The notes under the pieces are model-generated. The model worked only from the letters and a program-made list of their open reading frames with translations. It was not told the origin of the DNA and searched no databases. 64,000 nt of DNA from JAKLQR01 sp963753165 (GTDB taxonomy: Bacteria > Nitrospirota > Thermodesulfovibrionia > Thermodesulfovibrionales > SM23-35): assembly GCA_963753165.1 (NCBI GenBank), contig CAVWBP010000018.1:124001-188000 (forward strand). The letters run 5' to 3'. Of the stretch, positions 24,959 through 34,900 are shown piece after piece (the first letter of the stretch is position 1; the number at the start of each line of letters is the position of its first letter). The position numbers and the translations under genes are program-made.

Positions 24959-25288
24959 ATGAGGATTTTAATAGCTCTCGATGCAAAACTTTCAAACTTG
25001 CCAAATGAATTAAATGGCTTCTTCATGAAAACAATACGAAAAAAACCTTCTGATCGATACAGAAATATTTCCGAAATTCTTAATGAACTTATACCCTTAG
25101 CTGAGAAATTAAATATAAAAGCCAAACCAAGCCTTGGCAAACAAAATAAAATGAAGAGTATGTTTTTAATGTATCCAGCGAAATATCAAATAGAGTTTGA
25201 TCGTTTTATTGAAGAATTTAGCAGGAAAGTCGATGAAACCGGAGGAGTTTTACGAATAACACAACTTGAAGACTTTTTAACACATTAA
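24959..25288 (+). pseudogene. Kinase C-lobe fragment of the PilZ-cNMP-kinase gene
   Basis: The frame reads ALDAKLSNLPNELNGFFMKT and KKPSDRYRNISEILNELIPL, the last helices of a Ser/Thr kinase domain including the conserved P-x-x-R-Y/F. Between 24900 and 24960 the protein-like sequence moves through three frames (RPFPEDEIPR, then NLINLHLNEDF, then this frame). At least two indels therefore separate it from the main part. The tail (to FLTH) has no recognised domain. It is either decayed or affected by sequence error. Confidence 0.6.
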
Positions 25289-25361
25289 CTATTTTGGCGA
25301 TTATAAAATATCTGGCACCAAATTAAAGACTTTTGAGTGAGTAAATCCATAGACAATTGTC

Positions 25362-26661
25362 TCAGTGCGTCGCACAGCTCAGACAGGGATCGAAGATCCT
25401 GATACAACGTCCTATAAGTTTTTCCCCCTCTTCGGAAATCCCACTATCAGCAAGATGCTTCTCCGCGAGATTCCGGAGTACCAAATTAATATATGCATTA
25501 TTGAACTGTGTTGCAACCATAAGACGCATGCGTTCGATACGACCCTGATTAATAAGATAGCTGTGCATGAGAATACCACGTGGGGCTTCAAGAACACCTA
25601 TTTCCTGTCCGCTTCCCTTTAAGTCTGTATCACTGGAAATTTGTGTAATATCTACTTCTTCCAATAAGCTGAGGATCTGCTTTGCAGCCCAGAATATTTC
25701 TAAAATACGGCACACATCATAACTTTCGAGAGTTAATGCATGTCGGTCATGAAGTTGCTGTACAAGCGGGTGATTTTCGAGATCCTTATCATTCAGTATA
25801 CCGTTTTCTTGGTAACTCCTTGACAAAGGGCCTACGAGCATAATTCCGGCAGGGAATCCGAGATCTGTGAGGTAAGGAAATTTTGCAAGCGACCAGTCAG
25901 TTCTCAGTTCTGATATATTATCCATGAACTCATGTCTGGTAAAGCGGAGGTTGAGTTCTCCTGTCTGGCTATATACTGAAAAACAGTCCTTTCCAGACAT
26001 ACCATCGTATGCAACAAAATTTACCTGTTGGCCAACTGGGAATTGGATAGCGTGCATATTTACATGGATAGTTGCGATTCTACTAATTAAATTGGCAGTT
26101 TGCTCCTGGATATGAAGTGCGATTTTTCTGATCTCTTCAATATCTACTTCTGTCGAAGTAATATTAAAACGACCAATGCCAATGGTCACGGGATGGGAAG
26201 TTCTTCTCCCCAGGGTACGGACAATGGCGAGACCTGCGTTTCGTAGGGCAAAGGCATCACGAACAATCTCAGGATGTATTTTCATGAGTTCGAAAATACC
26301 ACCTGACACTCCAACGAAATCCGGGATAGTAAGGAAGAAATAACTTAATGCATGGCTACTGATCCATTCACCGAGGAGAAGAATATTACGTAAAGCTTCC
26401 ACGGATCTTGGCGGTTTGACTGACAGCGCCTCCTCAATTGCCCTTGTTGGCGCAATCTGATGGGAAGATGAGCAGAGGCCGCAGATACGGGAGACCATAT
26501 GGGGGACATTTTCTACACGGATACCGCGCAGAAAGCCCTCAAATCCACGGAACTCTTGCACTAGAAACCGCGCAGTATTTACCTTGCCGGAATTAATCTC
26601 TATCTGGATATTCGCATTCCCCTCAATACGCGTTGCTCTGAAAAACAATCTTTTTGCTCAT
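25362..26661 (-). CDS. [NiFe] hydrogenase large (catalytic) subunit
   Basis: About 430 residues resembling group 3 (MvhA/HoxH-like) large subunits. The N-terminal Ni-Fe site motif is RICGLCSSSH and the C-terminal one is DPCLSCATH. The stop codon comes directly after that His, so there is no C-terminal extension to be cleaved during maturation. The start is ATG 26661, overlapping the small-subunit stop by 4 bp (ATGA). It reads MSKKIVFQSNA, and a one-base shift near 26635 leads to TRIEGNANIQIEIN. No diaphorase, ferredoxin or maturation-protease gene is in the window. Confidence 0.88.
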
Positions 26662-28244
26662 CGGATTCTCGAATAGTCATTCGGAAAGTAACGGTTGAAT
26701 CTCAAAGAGCTATTACATTGTTTGCGGTAGATTTTCATCACAGTTTTTATCTGATCCTCGACCTGACGGAGGCGGGTTATCAAAGACTGCAGCATGAATT
26801 CATTATAGGTGCCTCCTTCGTTGATTTTCTTTAAAACACTTTCTGAAGGACCTCTGCATCCCCAACACGGAAGACCTCCCTGTGGGCATACAGCACCACA
26901 ACCACCTTTAGTCATGAATCCCATACAGATAGACCCACAAGACGTAAGACACTGAGTTTTATCCCATTCAGGCCTCGGGTAAACCCAGAAATAGTCGATA
27001 TTTGTCTTCAGTGGTTTCCTGCTGCACTCCGCACATACAATGGCCTTGGTTTTTTCGGTCTGACCGTTACCCCTGAGTTCATCCACAAGATTGCTGAGAA
27101 GACTGACTTTTGGAGGACACCCCGGTAAATAATAATTAATCTGAACGAAGTCGTCTGCTTTCCTCGCACGTCGCATTAATCTCAATTCATTTTCCTGTTT
27201 CTGGTAAGTTGACCAATTGATATCACGTATTCCGGACAAATAATAAGAAAATGTATCTTTTGCTTCACCGTAGGATTCATGGATAAGCTCTTCGAGTTCA
27301 TATTCGTTGGCAAATACAGGTATACCTCCAAAGGTGGCACAGGTTCCCCAAGCAATAAGGTATTTTGACTTATGACGTGCTTCTATCAGTTTTTCTTCAT
27401 CTTCCTTGACTCTCACTATGCCATCGACTATTGCGATATCGACTTCACCGATTTCTTCTGAATCGATAAGCATAGGGCAGTATGAAATATCGACTTTCTC
27501 AAGCAACTCTGTGAGCTCATTAGGATTTTCGAGTAAAACAGCAGAACAACCACCGCATGTGGAAAGCGAAATAATCGCTGTTCTGACGCGGGTTTTCTTC
27601 CTGAGGGGAGGAACAATGTTCCTGAGCATGATGCTCAGAGATTTCCTCGGTTCGTTCATGGCATCAAGCATCATCCTCAGGCGAAGGATTAATCCCCGCA
27701 GGATATAAAATGCAAGTTCTGGTTCTGCTTTTATACGGGAGAGGAACTCATCGCTTTTTATGGGGAGAAGTAGAGACTTCTTGACAGCTTCAGCGTCAGC
27801 CGTACGCGGCTGGCCGGTTACTATAGACATCTCTCCGAAAAATTCACCTGGGCCTAATGTTGCAAGGACATGTTTCTCGATCCCCTCTCCCTGAGTAATC
27901 TCCACTGCTCCTTCTATGATGATATACATTGAATGTCCTGAATCTCCCTGACGGAAGATTACCTTGTGGGGTTCTATCTGAATACATTCTTTCCTGTCGA
28001 CGAAAACATTTGCTGTTTTGACCTCTGCCTGTGCAGTGTTAGGAATTATTTGAAGCCGTTCTGGAATATCTAATTTTTCAGAAGATGATGTCTGACTTGT
28101 TTCAGGTATCCTCTCATTTGCGGATCTCCTTCGGGACTCTATGGCAAACCGCAGTTGTTCGTCTCCGAGAATGAAATTCCTAAGGGCAAGGTTAGTGTCG
28201 TCTAGTCTCTTGCATAGTGTACTAAGCACCCATATAGAGGGCAC
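26658..28244 (-). CDS. cNMP-binding domain fused to [NiFe] hydrogenase small subunit
   Basis: Residues ~85-215 form a cyclic-nucleotide-binding fold (HKVIFRQGDSGHSMYIIIEG, LGPGEFFGEMSIVTGQPRTA). A helical linker (~215-250) leads to the hydrogenase small subunit (~258-500). This has proximal-cluster ligands in STCGGCSAVLL, then GTCATFGG and YLPGCPPK, and a C-terminal cluster region (LTSCGSICMG, GGCGAVCPQGGLPCWGCRGP). The latter resembles group 3 MvhG-type subunits. The present GTG start lies inside the terminal repeat of the IS110-type element. The chain once continued upstream into the domain at 29757-30056. Confidence 0.88.
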   Translation of the reverse strand: MPSIWVLSTLCKRLDDTNLALRNFILGDEQLRFAIESRRRSANERIPETSQTSSSEKLDIPERLQIIPNTAQAEVKTANVFVDRKECIQIEPHKVIFRQGDSGHSMYIIIEGAVEITQGEGIEKHVLATLGPGEFFGEMSIVTGQPRTADAEAVKKSLLLPIKSDEFLSRIKAEPELAFYILRGLILRLRMMLDAMNEPRKSLSIMLRNIVPPLRKKTRVRTAIISLSTCGGCSAVLLENPNELTELLEKVDISYCPMLIDSEEIGEVDIAIVDGIVRVKEDEEKLIEARHKSKYLIAWGTCATFGGIPVFANEYELEELIHESYGEAKDTFSYYLSGIRDINWSTYQKQENELRLMRRARKADDFVQINYYLPGCPPKVSLLSNLVDELRGNGQTEKTKAIVCAECSRKPLKTNIDYFWVYPRPEWDKTQCLTSCGSICMGFMTKGGCGAVCPQGGLPCWGCRGPSESVLKKINEGGTYNEFMLQSLITRLRQVEDQIKTVMKIYRKQCNSSLRFNRYFPNDYSRIR

Positions 28245-28259
28245 CCCATAGAGGGTGTC

Positions 28260-28640
28260 AAGAGAACAAATTATCCTATCAAAAGAAAGTTGTTTTTTCT
28301 TGTCCTTGTTTCTTCAGTTACCAATGCCGCTTACCATTACCGTTTTTTCTTTGTCTTTATTGTGTCAGCCTTCGCTGCACCATACACCCATCAGGATTAA
28401 GGTCTTGCCCTAAAGCCTTACTGCAGGCAGACCCATTCCGCTAATAGCGGACCAGAAAATCTTCGGTTCCGAGCCGGGTCCAAATTTTATTTAACAGTTA
28501 GCATGGTTGTTAGCCAGTATTCTATAGCTCCCGACGCAGGCAGTAAAGACACCGATAACTTTATGTTACTGGATAGGACGGTTTACCAATCAGGAAGTTG
28601 GTTATTCCAGCTTAACACTGGTTCCCCGTCCAAGCCAGAG
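28260..28640 (-). ncRNA. Candidate bridge-RNA region of the IS110-type element
   Basis: A roughly 380-nt non-coding end of the element containing local palindromes such as CCGCTAATAGCGG (28438-28450). IS110-family recombinases are guided by a bridge RNA made from a non-coding end; the IS1111 group encodes it downstream of the recombinase, as the long end lies here. Loops and target match were not worked out. Confidence 0.3.
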
Positions 28641-28642
28641 CT

Positions 28643-29661
28643 CTATGCAAATGCTTTTTCTGGCATAAAGTCGACCCCATCCCTCATTATGTAATACGCT
28701 GCCCTGGAGAATTTGTGCGCAAGTGCATTGTGCGCTATAGGAGCATTCGTACTTTTCAGCTTGCGATTGAAAAACTTCCTTGATGCTTCGTCATAACGCT
28801 TCGCATGCTCTGCTGCTTCAGAATAAGCACATGCCAGATAATGGTTGCCATTTTTCGGGTTGCCCGATCCTTTCCTCTTGTCGTTACTGAACCTCCCGTA
28901 GGTACTTTTCTGCAGTACGAACAGTAGTTGCCGACTTTAGGAAATCTACGAATAGATCCAGTCTCAAGCATGATTGTTGATCCAATGATAGGTCCAACTC
29001 CAGGTATGCTTAAAAGATGATCATATGGACTCCTTAAATGTATTCTCCCCCCAATGGTCTTTTCAATGGTCTTGATCTGCTGGCTCAAAGAGTCTATGGC
29101 ATCCTTGCTCACTTTACCGGCCAGGGCAAGATCTTCATTGTATTCAAGGAGTGGCTTCACCCTGTCTATAGTCAATACTTTTATATCGCTGGCTTTTAGC
29201 TTGCTGCCTACGTTTCTCGCTATTATATTTTGGAGACTGATAATGAGCGATGTGCGCAGTTTCACCAGATGACTCCTCTTCCTCAATAAATCTCTTATCG
29301 GTCGTGACTCTTTAGGGTAAATGTATCCTTTGGGCAATATCCCCAGTCTGAGCATGTCGGCAAGCCAGAATGCATCGTGCTTGTCATCGGAATATTTCAA
29401 TCCCGAGTACTGCTGAATCTTCGCTGGGTTCGCCAGATGCACCTGGTATCCTTCTTCCATGAGCATATCCACAAGCCAATACCAATTGTAGGTAGACTCC
29501 ACAACAATCCCTTCAATGGCAGCTTTGAATGGCAGCAGTGTCGTCTTGATTATTGCCGCCTCATTGGGTAGTTTCTTTTTAAATAGCCTCTTTCCACTCT
29601 CATCAATAATACCCAGGTACGCATTGTTTGAATGAAGATCAAAAGCTGTGTATAATCCCAT
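28643..29661 (-). CDS. IS110-family recombinase/transposase
   Basis: The N-terminal DEDD (RuvC-like) domain begins GLYTAFDLHSNNAYLG, with Glu in GIVVESTYNWYWLVD and the Asp pair in KYSDDKHDAFWLADML. The C-terminal transposase_20 domain has LLSIPGVGPIIGSTIMLE, with the catalytic-Ser region before RKVPTGGSVTTRGKDR. A missing A in an A5 run near 28864 shifts the frame; the true end (NGNHYLACAYSEAAEHAKRY to stop at 28643) is in another frame, giving about 339 residues. GGAGG lies 6 nt before the ATG. Confidence 0.87.
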
Positions 29662-29742
29662 ACGGCACCTCCTAAAGGTTTAGATTTTTCTCTTACCTTT
29701 GAGCATACCGCTAAACGATATGCTCAGGGGTGCCCTCTATAT

Positions 29743-30056
29743 GATTATCAGGTGAATCATAACACCAGGGTCATGCCTGATACGTTCCATAAGTGTATCA
29801 CGGGTAAGGCGGAGAAGACGGCTTTGGCTAATAGACGTTGCTGTTGCGGAACGGGACACTTGTCAATTAGGGCCATCTCACCGAAAAAGTTTCCTTTTTC
29901 AAGGATGGCAAGAACATTTTTATTGCAATCTTTTATACGGCTTATTTCTACGATGCCAGATTGAATAATGTACATGGTATCACCCATGTCGCCTTCGTGG
30001 AATATAACATCATTCTTATCAAAGGTAATACCAAATAGATCTTCGTCTTGACTCAT
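29743..30056 (-). pseudogene. First cNMP-binding domain of the split hydrogenase small-subunit gene
   Basis: Starts MSQDEDLFGITFDKNDVIFH and runs through the cyclic-nucleotide-binding core (GDMGDTMYIIQSGIVEI, GNFFGEMALIDKC). A one-base shift then occurs in a CCC run, after which the frame reads RSATATSISQSRLLRLTRDT and on to MIHLI, where the IS110-type element begins. R-S-A is the phosphate-binding cassette expected for this domain. Rejoined to 26658-28231, the original protein would be about 629 residues with two tandem cNMP domains before the hydrogenase domain. Confidence 0.7.
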
Positions 30057-30172
30057 AATTATTGCTATTTTAGCATATAATAAATAAGAAATTAGTTACG
30101 GATCTAACATTCTAAAAACTGTAAATATGAATATAAAAAGTTGGAAAAAGTCCGAATTTATTTTACAGTTTC

Positions 30173-30270
30173 TTATGAAGCTTTCCCAGCGGTGAATTTA
30201 GGAGCCTTAGCTGTTTTGATAGTCATTGTTTCTCCAGTTCGAGGGTTCCTACCCCGACGATCTTTTTCCG
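30173..30270 (-). pseudogene. C-terminal remnant of an HU/IHF-family DNA-binding protein
   Basis: The frame reads GRNPRTGETMTIK and then AKAPKFTAGKAS before TAA. This is the beta-arm end and last helix of HU-type proteins, where R-N-P is the DNA-intercalating proline motif. The preceding codons do not look like HU, and the N-terminal two thirds of the gene is absent. It is a relic, consistent with the disrupted state of this island. Confidence 0.65.
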
Positions 30271-31018
30271 TGTACGGTTGATGATAGGCTGGACTGACAG
30301 AATTTCCAGAATAAGAGAATACTTCAAACGGAAATATTCAAGTCGTATCAAAATCTATCCTGAAAACTATCAAATGTACTTATCATCAAAGCAGGCTTTT
30401 TCGCTGTGTGACTTAGATAAAGTATTCCACAAAACTTTGATTCACATAAAAACGTTGATGTGTAGATAAACTGTGCAACTAAAGGAAGAGCTACTTTCAA
30501 GCAGAAAAGGTGTCAATTTTCACTGAGAATCTACATTCAGATATATCTCTCTGCATGCTTCTTAAAAAAAGAGGACATGTTTTTGATGAAAAGCCAGGAG
30601 GTTTCTTTAAAAAGTGATGTTCTCAATACCGCCGAGGGAGATCAAAAAAACTGTTGTTTTAAAGCCATCGTTCACTACCTGTACGGTAACTCTTACGAAA
30701 GACCTTCCCTTTCAGCCTTGATTGCACATCCCGCTCAAGGGCGCCAGGCGGTGGCCTCAAAACAACAACCAAGCAAACAATTTGAATCTCACACTAATTG
30801 AAGCAACGATCATGCCATGCGAATAACCATGGGAATACCTCGGCAAGCCAGTAATGTGTCTGCAGGGGAGAAGCTTGTTTTTTAATTTATTTCAAATGGT
30901 TATGGAATTCTTCATGCCGTTTCTCCAGTACTTCCTGAGAAACCACCACAAGAGGATACCGGTTCATTGGTGACATAATTTGTGAACAGGATTGACCTTC
31001 GCAAGAAACTTCGGGTAG
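30271..31018. other. Gene-free stretch between HU remnant and accA
   Basis: Low-GC DNA with no ORF that I can support. A plus-strand frame at 30577-30801 (74 codons) and a 29-codon minus-strand frame at 30887-30976 are open, but neither has family features or a ribosome-binding site. It is likely the decayed right part of the accessory segment. Confidence 0.5.
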
Positions 31019-31999
31019 CTAGAGAACTTCCTCTGTGAAACTCCCCATTTTTCTGTATCTCCTGTATCTCTCTTCGAGGAGTTTACCGGTCGGTTTTGCC
31101 TTAAGCTCCTCAAGCACCACGAGAATCAGTTCAGAGATGCTTTTCGCAATCTCTTCAGGGTCTCTGTGAGCGCCGCCGAGCGGTTCGGAAATAATGCCAT
31201 CGATAATTTTGAATCCCAGAAGGTCCTGAGCAGTAAGTTTCAAAATTTCCGCGGCCCTGGAAAAATCATCCGCGCCGATCTCACCCTCTTTTCTCATGAG
31301 AATAGCGGCACACCCCTCCGGCGAGATAACGGAATACGTAGAATGTTCGAGCATAAATAAACGGTCTGCAACGCCCAGCGCGAGCGCTCCGCCGCTTCCT
31401 CCCTCCCCTATAACAACCGATATGATCGGCGTTTTCATTTGTGACATCTCCATGAGGTTCATGGCGATCGCTTCAGCCTGCCCCCGCTCTTCAGCCCCGA
31501 TCCCCGGAAACGCCCCGGGAGTATCGATAAACGTAATGATCGGCCGCTTGAATTTTTCAGCGATTTTCATCACCCTCAGGGCTTTCCTGTATCCTTCAGG
31601 GTGCGGCTGCCCGAAATTTCTGTAGATCCTCTCCTTTGTGCCCCTCCCTTTCTGGTGGCCGATAATCGCAACAGGCATAGTATTGATTTTTGCGAATCCG
31701 GCGACAATGGACGGATCATCCGAGTATCTCCGGTCACCGTGCATCTCGACAAAATCGGTTGTTATGAGGTTTATATAATCAAGGGTATACGGCCTGTCCG
31801 GGTGTCGCGCGATAAGCGTCTTCTGCCAGGCAGTCAGGGACGAGAAGATTTCCGAACGGAGGTCCTTTACCTTCTTTTCGAGTTTTTTTATCTCCTTCGA
31901 TATATCAATATCTTTCCCGTCAGAAAGGCGTTTCAGTTCGTCGATCTTCAGCTCAAGTTCTTCCAGAGGCCGTTCGAATTCGAGATAATATCTGATCAT
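31019..31999 (-). CDS. accA: Acetyl-CoA carboxylase carboxyltransferase subunit alpha
   Basis: Transfers CO2 from carboxybiotin to acetyl-CoA, together with AccD, as the first step of fatty-acid synthesis. The 326 residues include the helical N-terminus (FERPLEELELKIDEL), ARHPDRPYTLDYI, HQKGRGTKERIYRNFG, FIDTPGAFPGIGAEERGQAE and the oxyanion-hole region GEGGSGGALALGVADR. Length and order are standard. The start overlaps the dnaE stop by 4 bp (ATGA), the dnaE-accA order seen in many bacteria. accD is not in the window. Confidence 0.96.
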   Translation of the reverse strand: MIRYYLEFERPLEELELKIDELKRLSDGKDIDISKEIKKLEKKVKDLRSEIFSSLTAWQKTLIARHPDRPYTLDYINLITTDFVEMHGDRRYSDDPSIVAGFAKINTMPVAIIGHQKGRGTKERIYRNFGQPHPEGYRKALRVMKIAEKFKRPIITFIDTPGAFPGIGAEERGQAEAIAMNLMEMSQMKTPIISVVIGEGGSGGALALGVADRLFMLEHSTYSVISPEGCAAILMRKEGEIGADDFSRAAEILKLTAQDLLGFKIIDGIISEPLGGAHRDPEEIAKSISELILVVLEELKAKPTGKLLEERYRRYRKMGSFTEEVL

Positions 32000-34900
32000 A
32001 GAAAAGCCACCGTTCCCTTGCCTGCGATCTTTTCTACTTTGGTTATGGTTTCACTGTCGTCCGATATACTCATTCCGGTCGCAATCAATGTCTCGGCTCC
32101 TTTATAGAGAATCCTCAGATAGAGCGGATAAACCCCCTTTTGCTGTGATGAGAGCAGGGTCTTGAGGGTCTGTAAATCCACTCCGTTCTGCAACGGAAAC
32201 CTGAGCACTATCTCTGCCTTGTGCCCTGACTGCGGGTGAACCCCGTCCAGTCTCGATATGCTATGGGCAACAATCTTGACCCCTTTCTCGGTTTTATCCA
32301 CAGTGCCTTTTACCAGCAGGGGTGTATCTTTCTGCAGGATAGAAATACTGTTCCTGTAGAGTTCCGGGAAAACGATCACATCGATATTACTCTCCGGACC
32401 TTCCAGCGTGCAATATGCCATGATCTCGGCTTTTGCTTTCGTCTGGATTTTCCGGATCGCGGTCAGGATGCCGCCTATACTGATATCCTGTCCGTCAGTC
32501 AGTTCGTCGATTTCCGATATCCTTTTTGTTCCGAGGCGCTTTAGATGAGATTTATATTTTGTTAACGGGTGTCCCGTGAGATAAAATCCAAGCGCTTCTT
32601 TTTCATGTTTCAGGATTTCTTCCGTATTCCATTCGTTGTCAGTATCCTCAGGCTCTTCAGGAGATCCACCGAAAATATTCTGCTGGCCGAATGCCCGCGC
32701 TGAATAACTTTTTGCTCCGTTCAGATGCCTGTTGACGAAATCCATCGCCTGCGCCCGTGCAACCTTGAGGGAATCGAATGCCCCTGCCTTGATGAGTCCT
32801 TCGATAACCTTCTTATTCACTTTCCTCTGGTCGACCCGCTCAAGGAAATTTTCCAGCGAAGCATAGGGACCCCCTTCGGTACGGGCTTCAATGATGGACT
32901 CAAGGGCTGACGCGCCGACCCCTTTCACCGCTTCGAGTCCGAACCGTATCGAATTCCCGACCACCTTGAATTCTTTTCCCGACTCATTAATATCCGGAGG
33001 AAACATGGTTATCCCCATCTCACGGCAACCGGCAATAAACTTGACGACTTTATCGGTGTTGTCCATATCGGCAGTCAGAGTGGCCGCCATGAATTCCACC
33101 GGAAAGTGGGCCTTCAGGAACGCAGTCTGAAAGGCGACATAGGCATATGCAGCAGAATGTGATTTATTGAAACCGTATTCTGCAAAATGTTCCATGAGGT
33201 TGAAAATCCTTATCGCTTTCTTTTCCAATATCCCTTTTGATTTAGCGCCCTCTATGAATACCTCTTTCAGTTTCTCCATTTCCGCAGGCTTCTTCTTTCC
33301 CATCGCCTTTCTCAGGATATCAGCCTGTCCCATGCTGAAATTCGCCAGTGTATTCGCTATCCGCATGACCTGTTCCTGGTAAAGGATGACCCCGTAGGTT
33401 TCGTCAAGGATCTCCTTTAACTGAGGTAGTTCATATTTTACGGGGATGAGCCCTTTTTTCCTCTTGATAAACTCATCGAGCATACCGCTTCCCATCGGTC
33501 CGGGTCTGTAGAGGGCAACGATCGCAATAAGGTCCTCAAACCTGTTGGGGACGCTTTTAACCAGCAGGTCCCTCATCCCTGCACTCTCGAGCTGGAAAAT
33601 GCCGGTCGTATTCCCTTCACCGAGGAGCTGATACGTATCGCTGTCGTCAAATGAGATGTCCTTCAGTGAAAAGGTCTTCCCGTTCTCCCTGATGTACTGG
33701 AGAGTCTTGTTTATCACGGTAAGGGTCTTTAAACCGAGGAAATCGAACTTCAGAAGCCCTATTTTTTCGATGGAGACCATATCGAATTGTGAAACGATGC
33801 TGTCGTCCGACGGGTTTTTATAGAGCGGCACATAATCGGTAAGGGGCGTCGGTGATATCACAACCCCTGCGGCATGGGTTGATGCATGCCTGGAGAGCCC
33901 TTCAAGCCGCATGGCGACATTGATTAATTCCTGTATCTTCGGGTTTGTATTGTAGAGCGCCATGAGCTGCGGTTCCACATGCAGGGCGTTCTCTATCGTA
34001 ATGTTCAGCGTATTCGGGATAAGTTTCGCGATCTTATCCACTTCGCCATACGGTATGTCCAGCGCCCGTCCGACATCCCGTATCGCTGCCTTTGCAGCCA
34101 TAGTGCCGAAGGTAATAATCTGCGCTACGTGATCTTTTCCGTATTTCTCGGCGACATAGGAAATGACTTCAGGACGCCTGTCCTTGCAGAAATCTACGTC
34201 TATATCCGGCATGCTTATCCTTTCCGGATTAAGGAACCGTTCGAAAAGAAGATTATACTGGACAGGATCTATGTCAGTAATACCAAGACAATATGACACA
34301 AGGCTTCCGGCAGCAGACCCACGTCCGGGACCGACGGGGATGCCTTTCTTTTTCGCATAACTGATAAAATCCCAGACGATGAGAAAGTAGGATGAATATC
34401 CCATCTTTGCTATCGTAAGCAGCTCCATTTTTAATCGTTCCGTATAGATGGCAGCAGGGTCCGGCCCCATGCGCATCGTGAGACCTTCGCGGGCAAGTTG
34501 TTCAAGAACTGTTTCGGGCGTTCTTCCGTCTTCTATCTCATATACCGGCATCAGGGTTTTCCCAAGCGAAAACTCTACATTACAGCGTTCTGCAATATTC
34601 CTGGTATTCCGAATCGCCTCCGGCAACTCTCTGAACGCCTGCTTCATCTCATCGGGAGATTTAAAATACAGACTTTCTGTTTTGAACTTGAGGCGGGCTT
34701 TGTCCTGAAAGCTTTTCCCTGTTTGTATACAGAGCAAAATATCATGGGCTTTCGCATCATCAGGCTTCATGTAATGACAATCATTCGTGGCAACGATATC
34801 AATGTGTAATTCCCTTGCCAATTCAACGAGTTTTCTATTTACTTCCTCCTGTTCGGCGAGCCCGTTGTCCTGTAGTTCGATGTAAAAATTATCGGGCCCC

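Larger units (their letters stand above)
28232..29742. mobile_element. IS110-type insertion sequence splitting the hydrogenase small-subunit gene
   Basis: The element is bounded by perfect 16-bp inverted repeats, ATATAGAGGGCACCCC at 28232-28247 and its complement at 29727-29742. It carries one IS110-family recombinase gene on the minus strand. About 395 bp lie downstream of the gene and about 65 bp upstream. Joining the two flanks restores one protein frame (MIHLI..WVLSTLCKRLDDT), which fixes the insertion point to within a few bases. Confidence 0.85.

Noticed and set aside
28503..28694. Plus-strand frame in the IS110 non-coding end
   Set aside because: Antisense to the end of the corrected recombinase frame and to the structured end; no coding features.
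30577..30801. 74-codon plus-strand frame upstream of accA
   Set aside because: Low-complexity, no family resemblance; initiation site weak; in decayed DNA.
30887..30976. 29-codon minus-strand frame downstream of accA
   Set aside because: No Shine-Dalgarno sequence and too short to judge.
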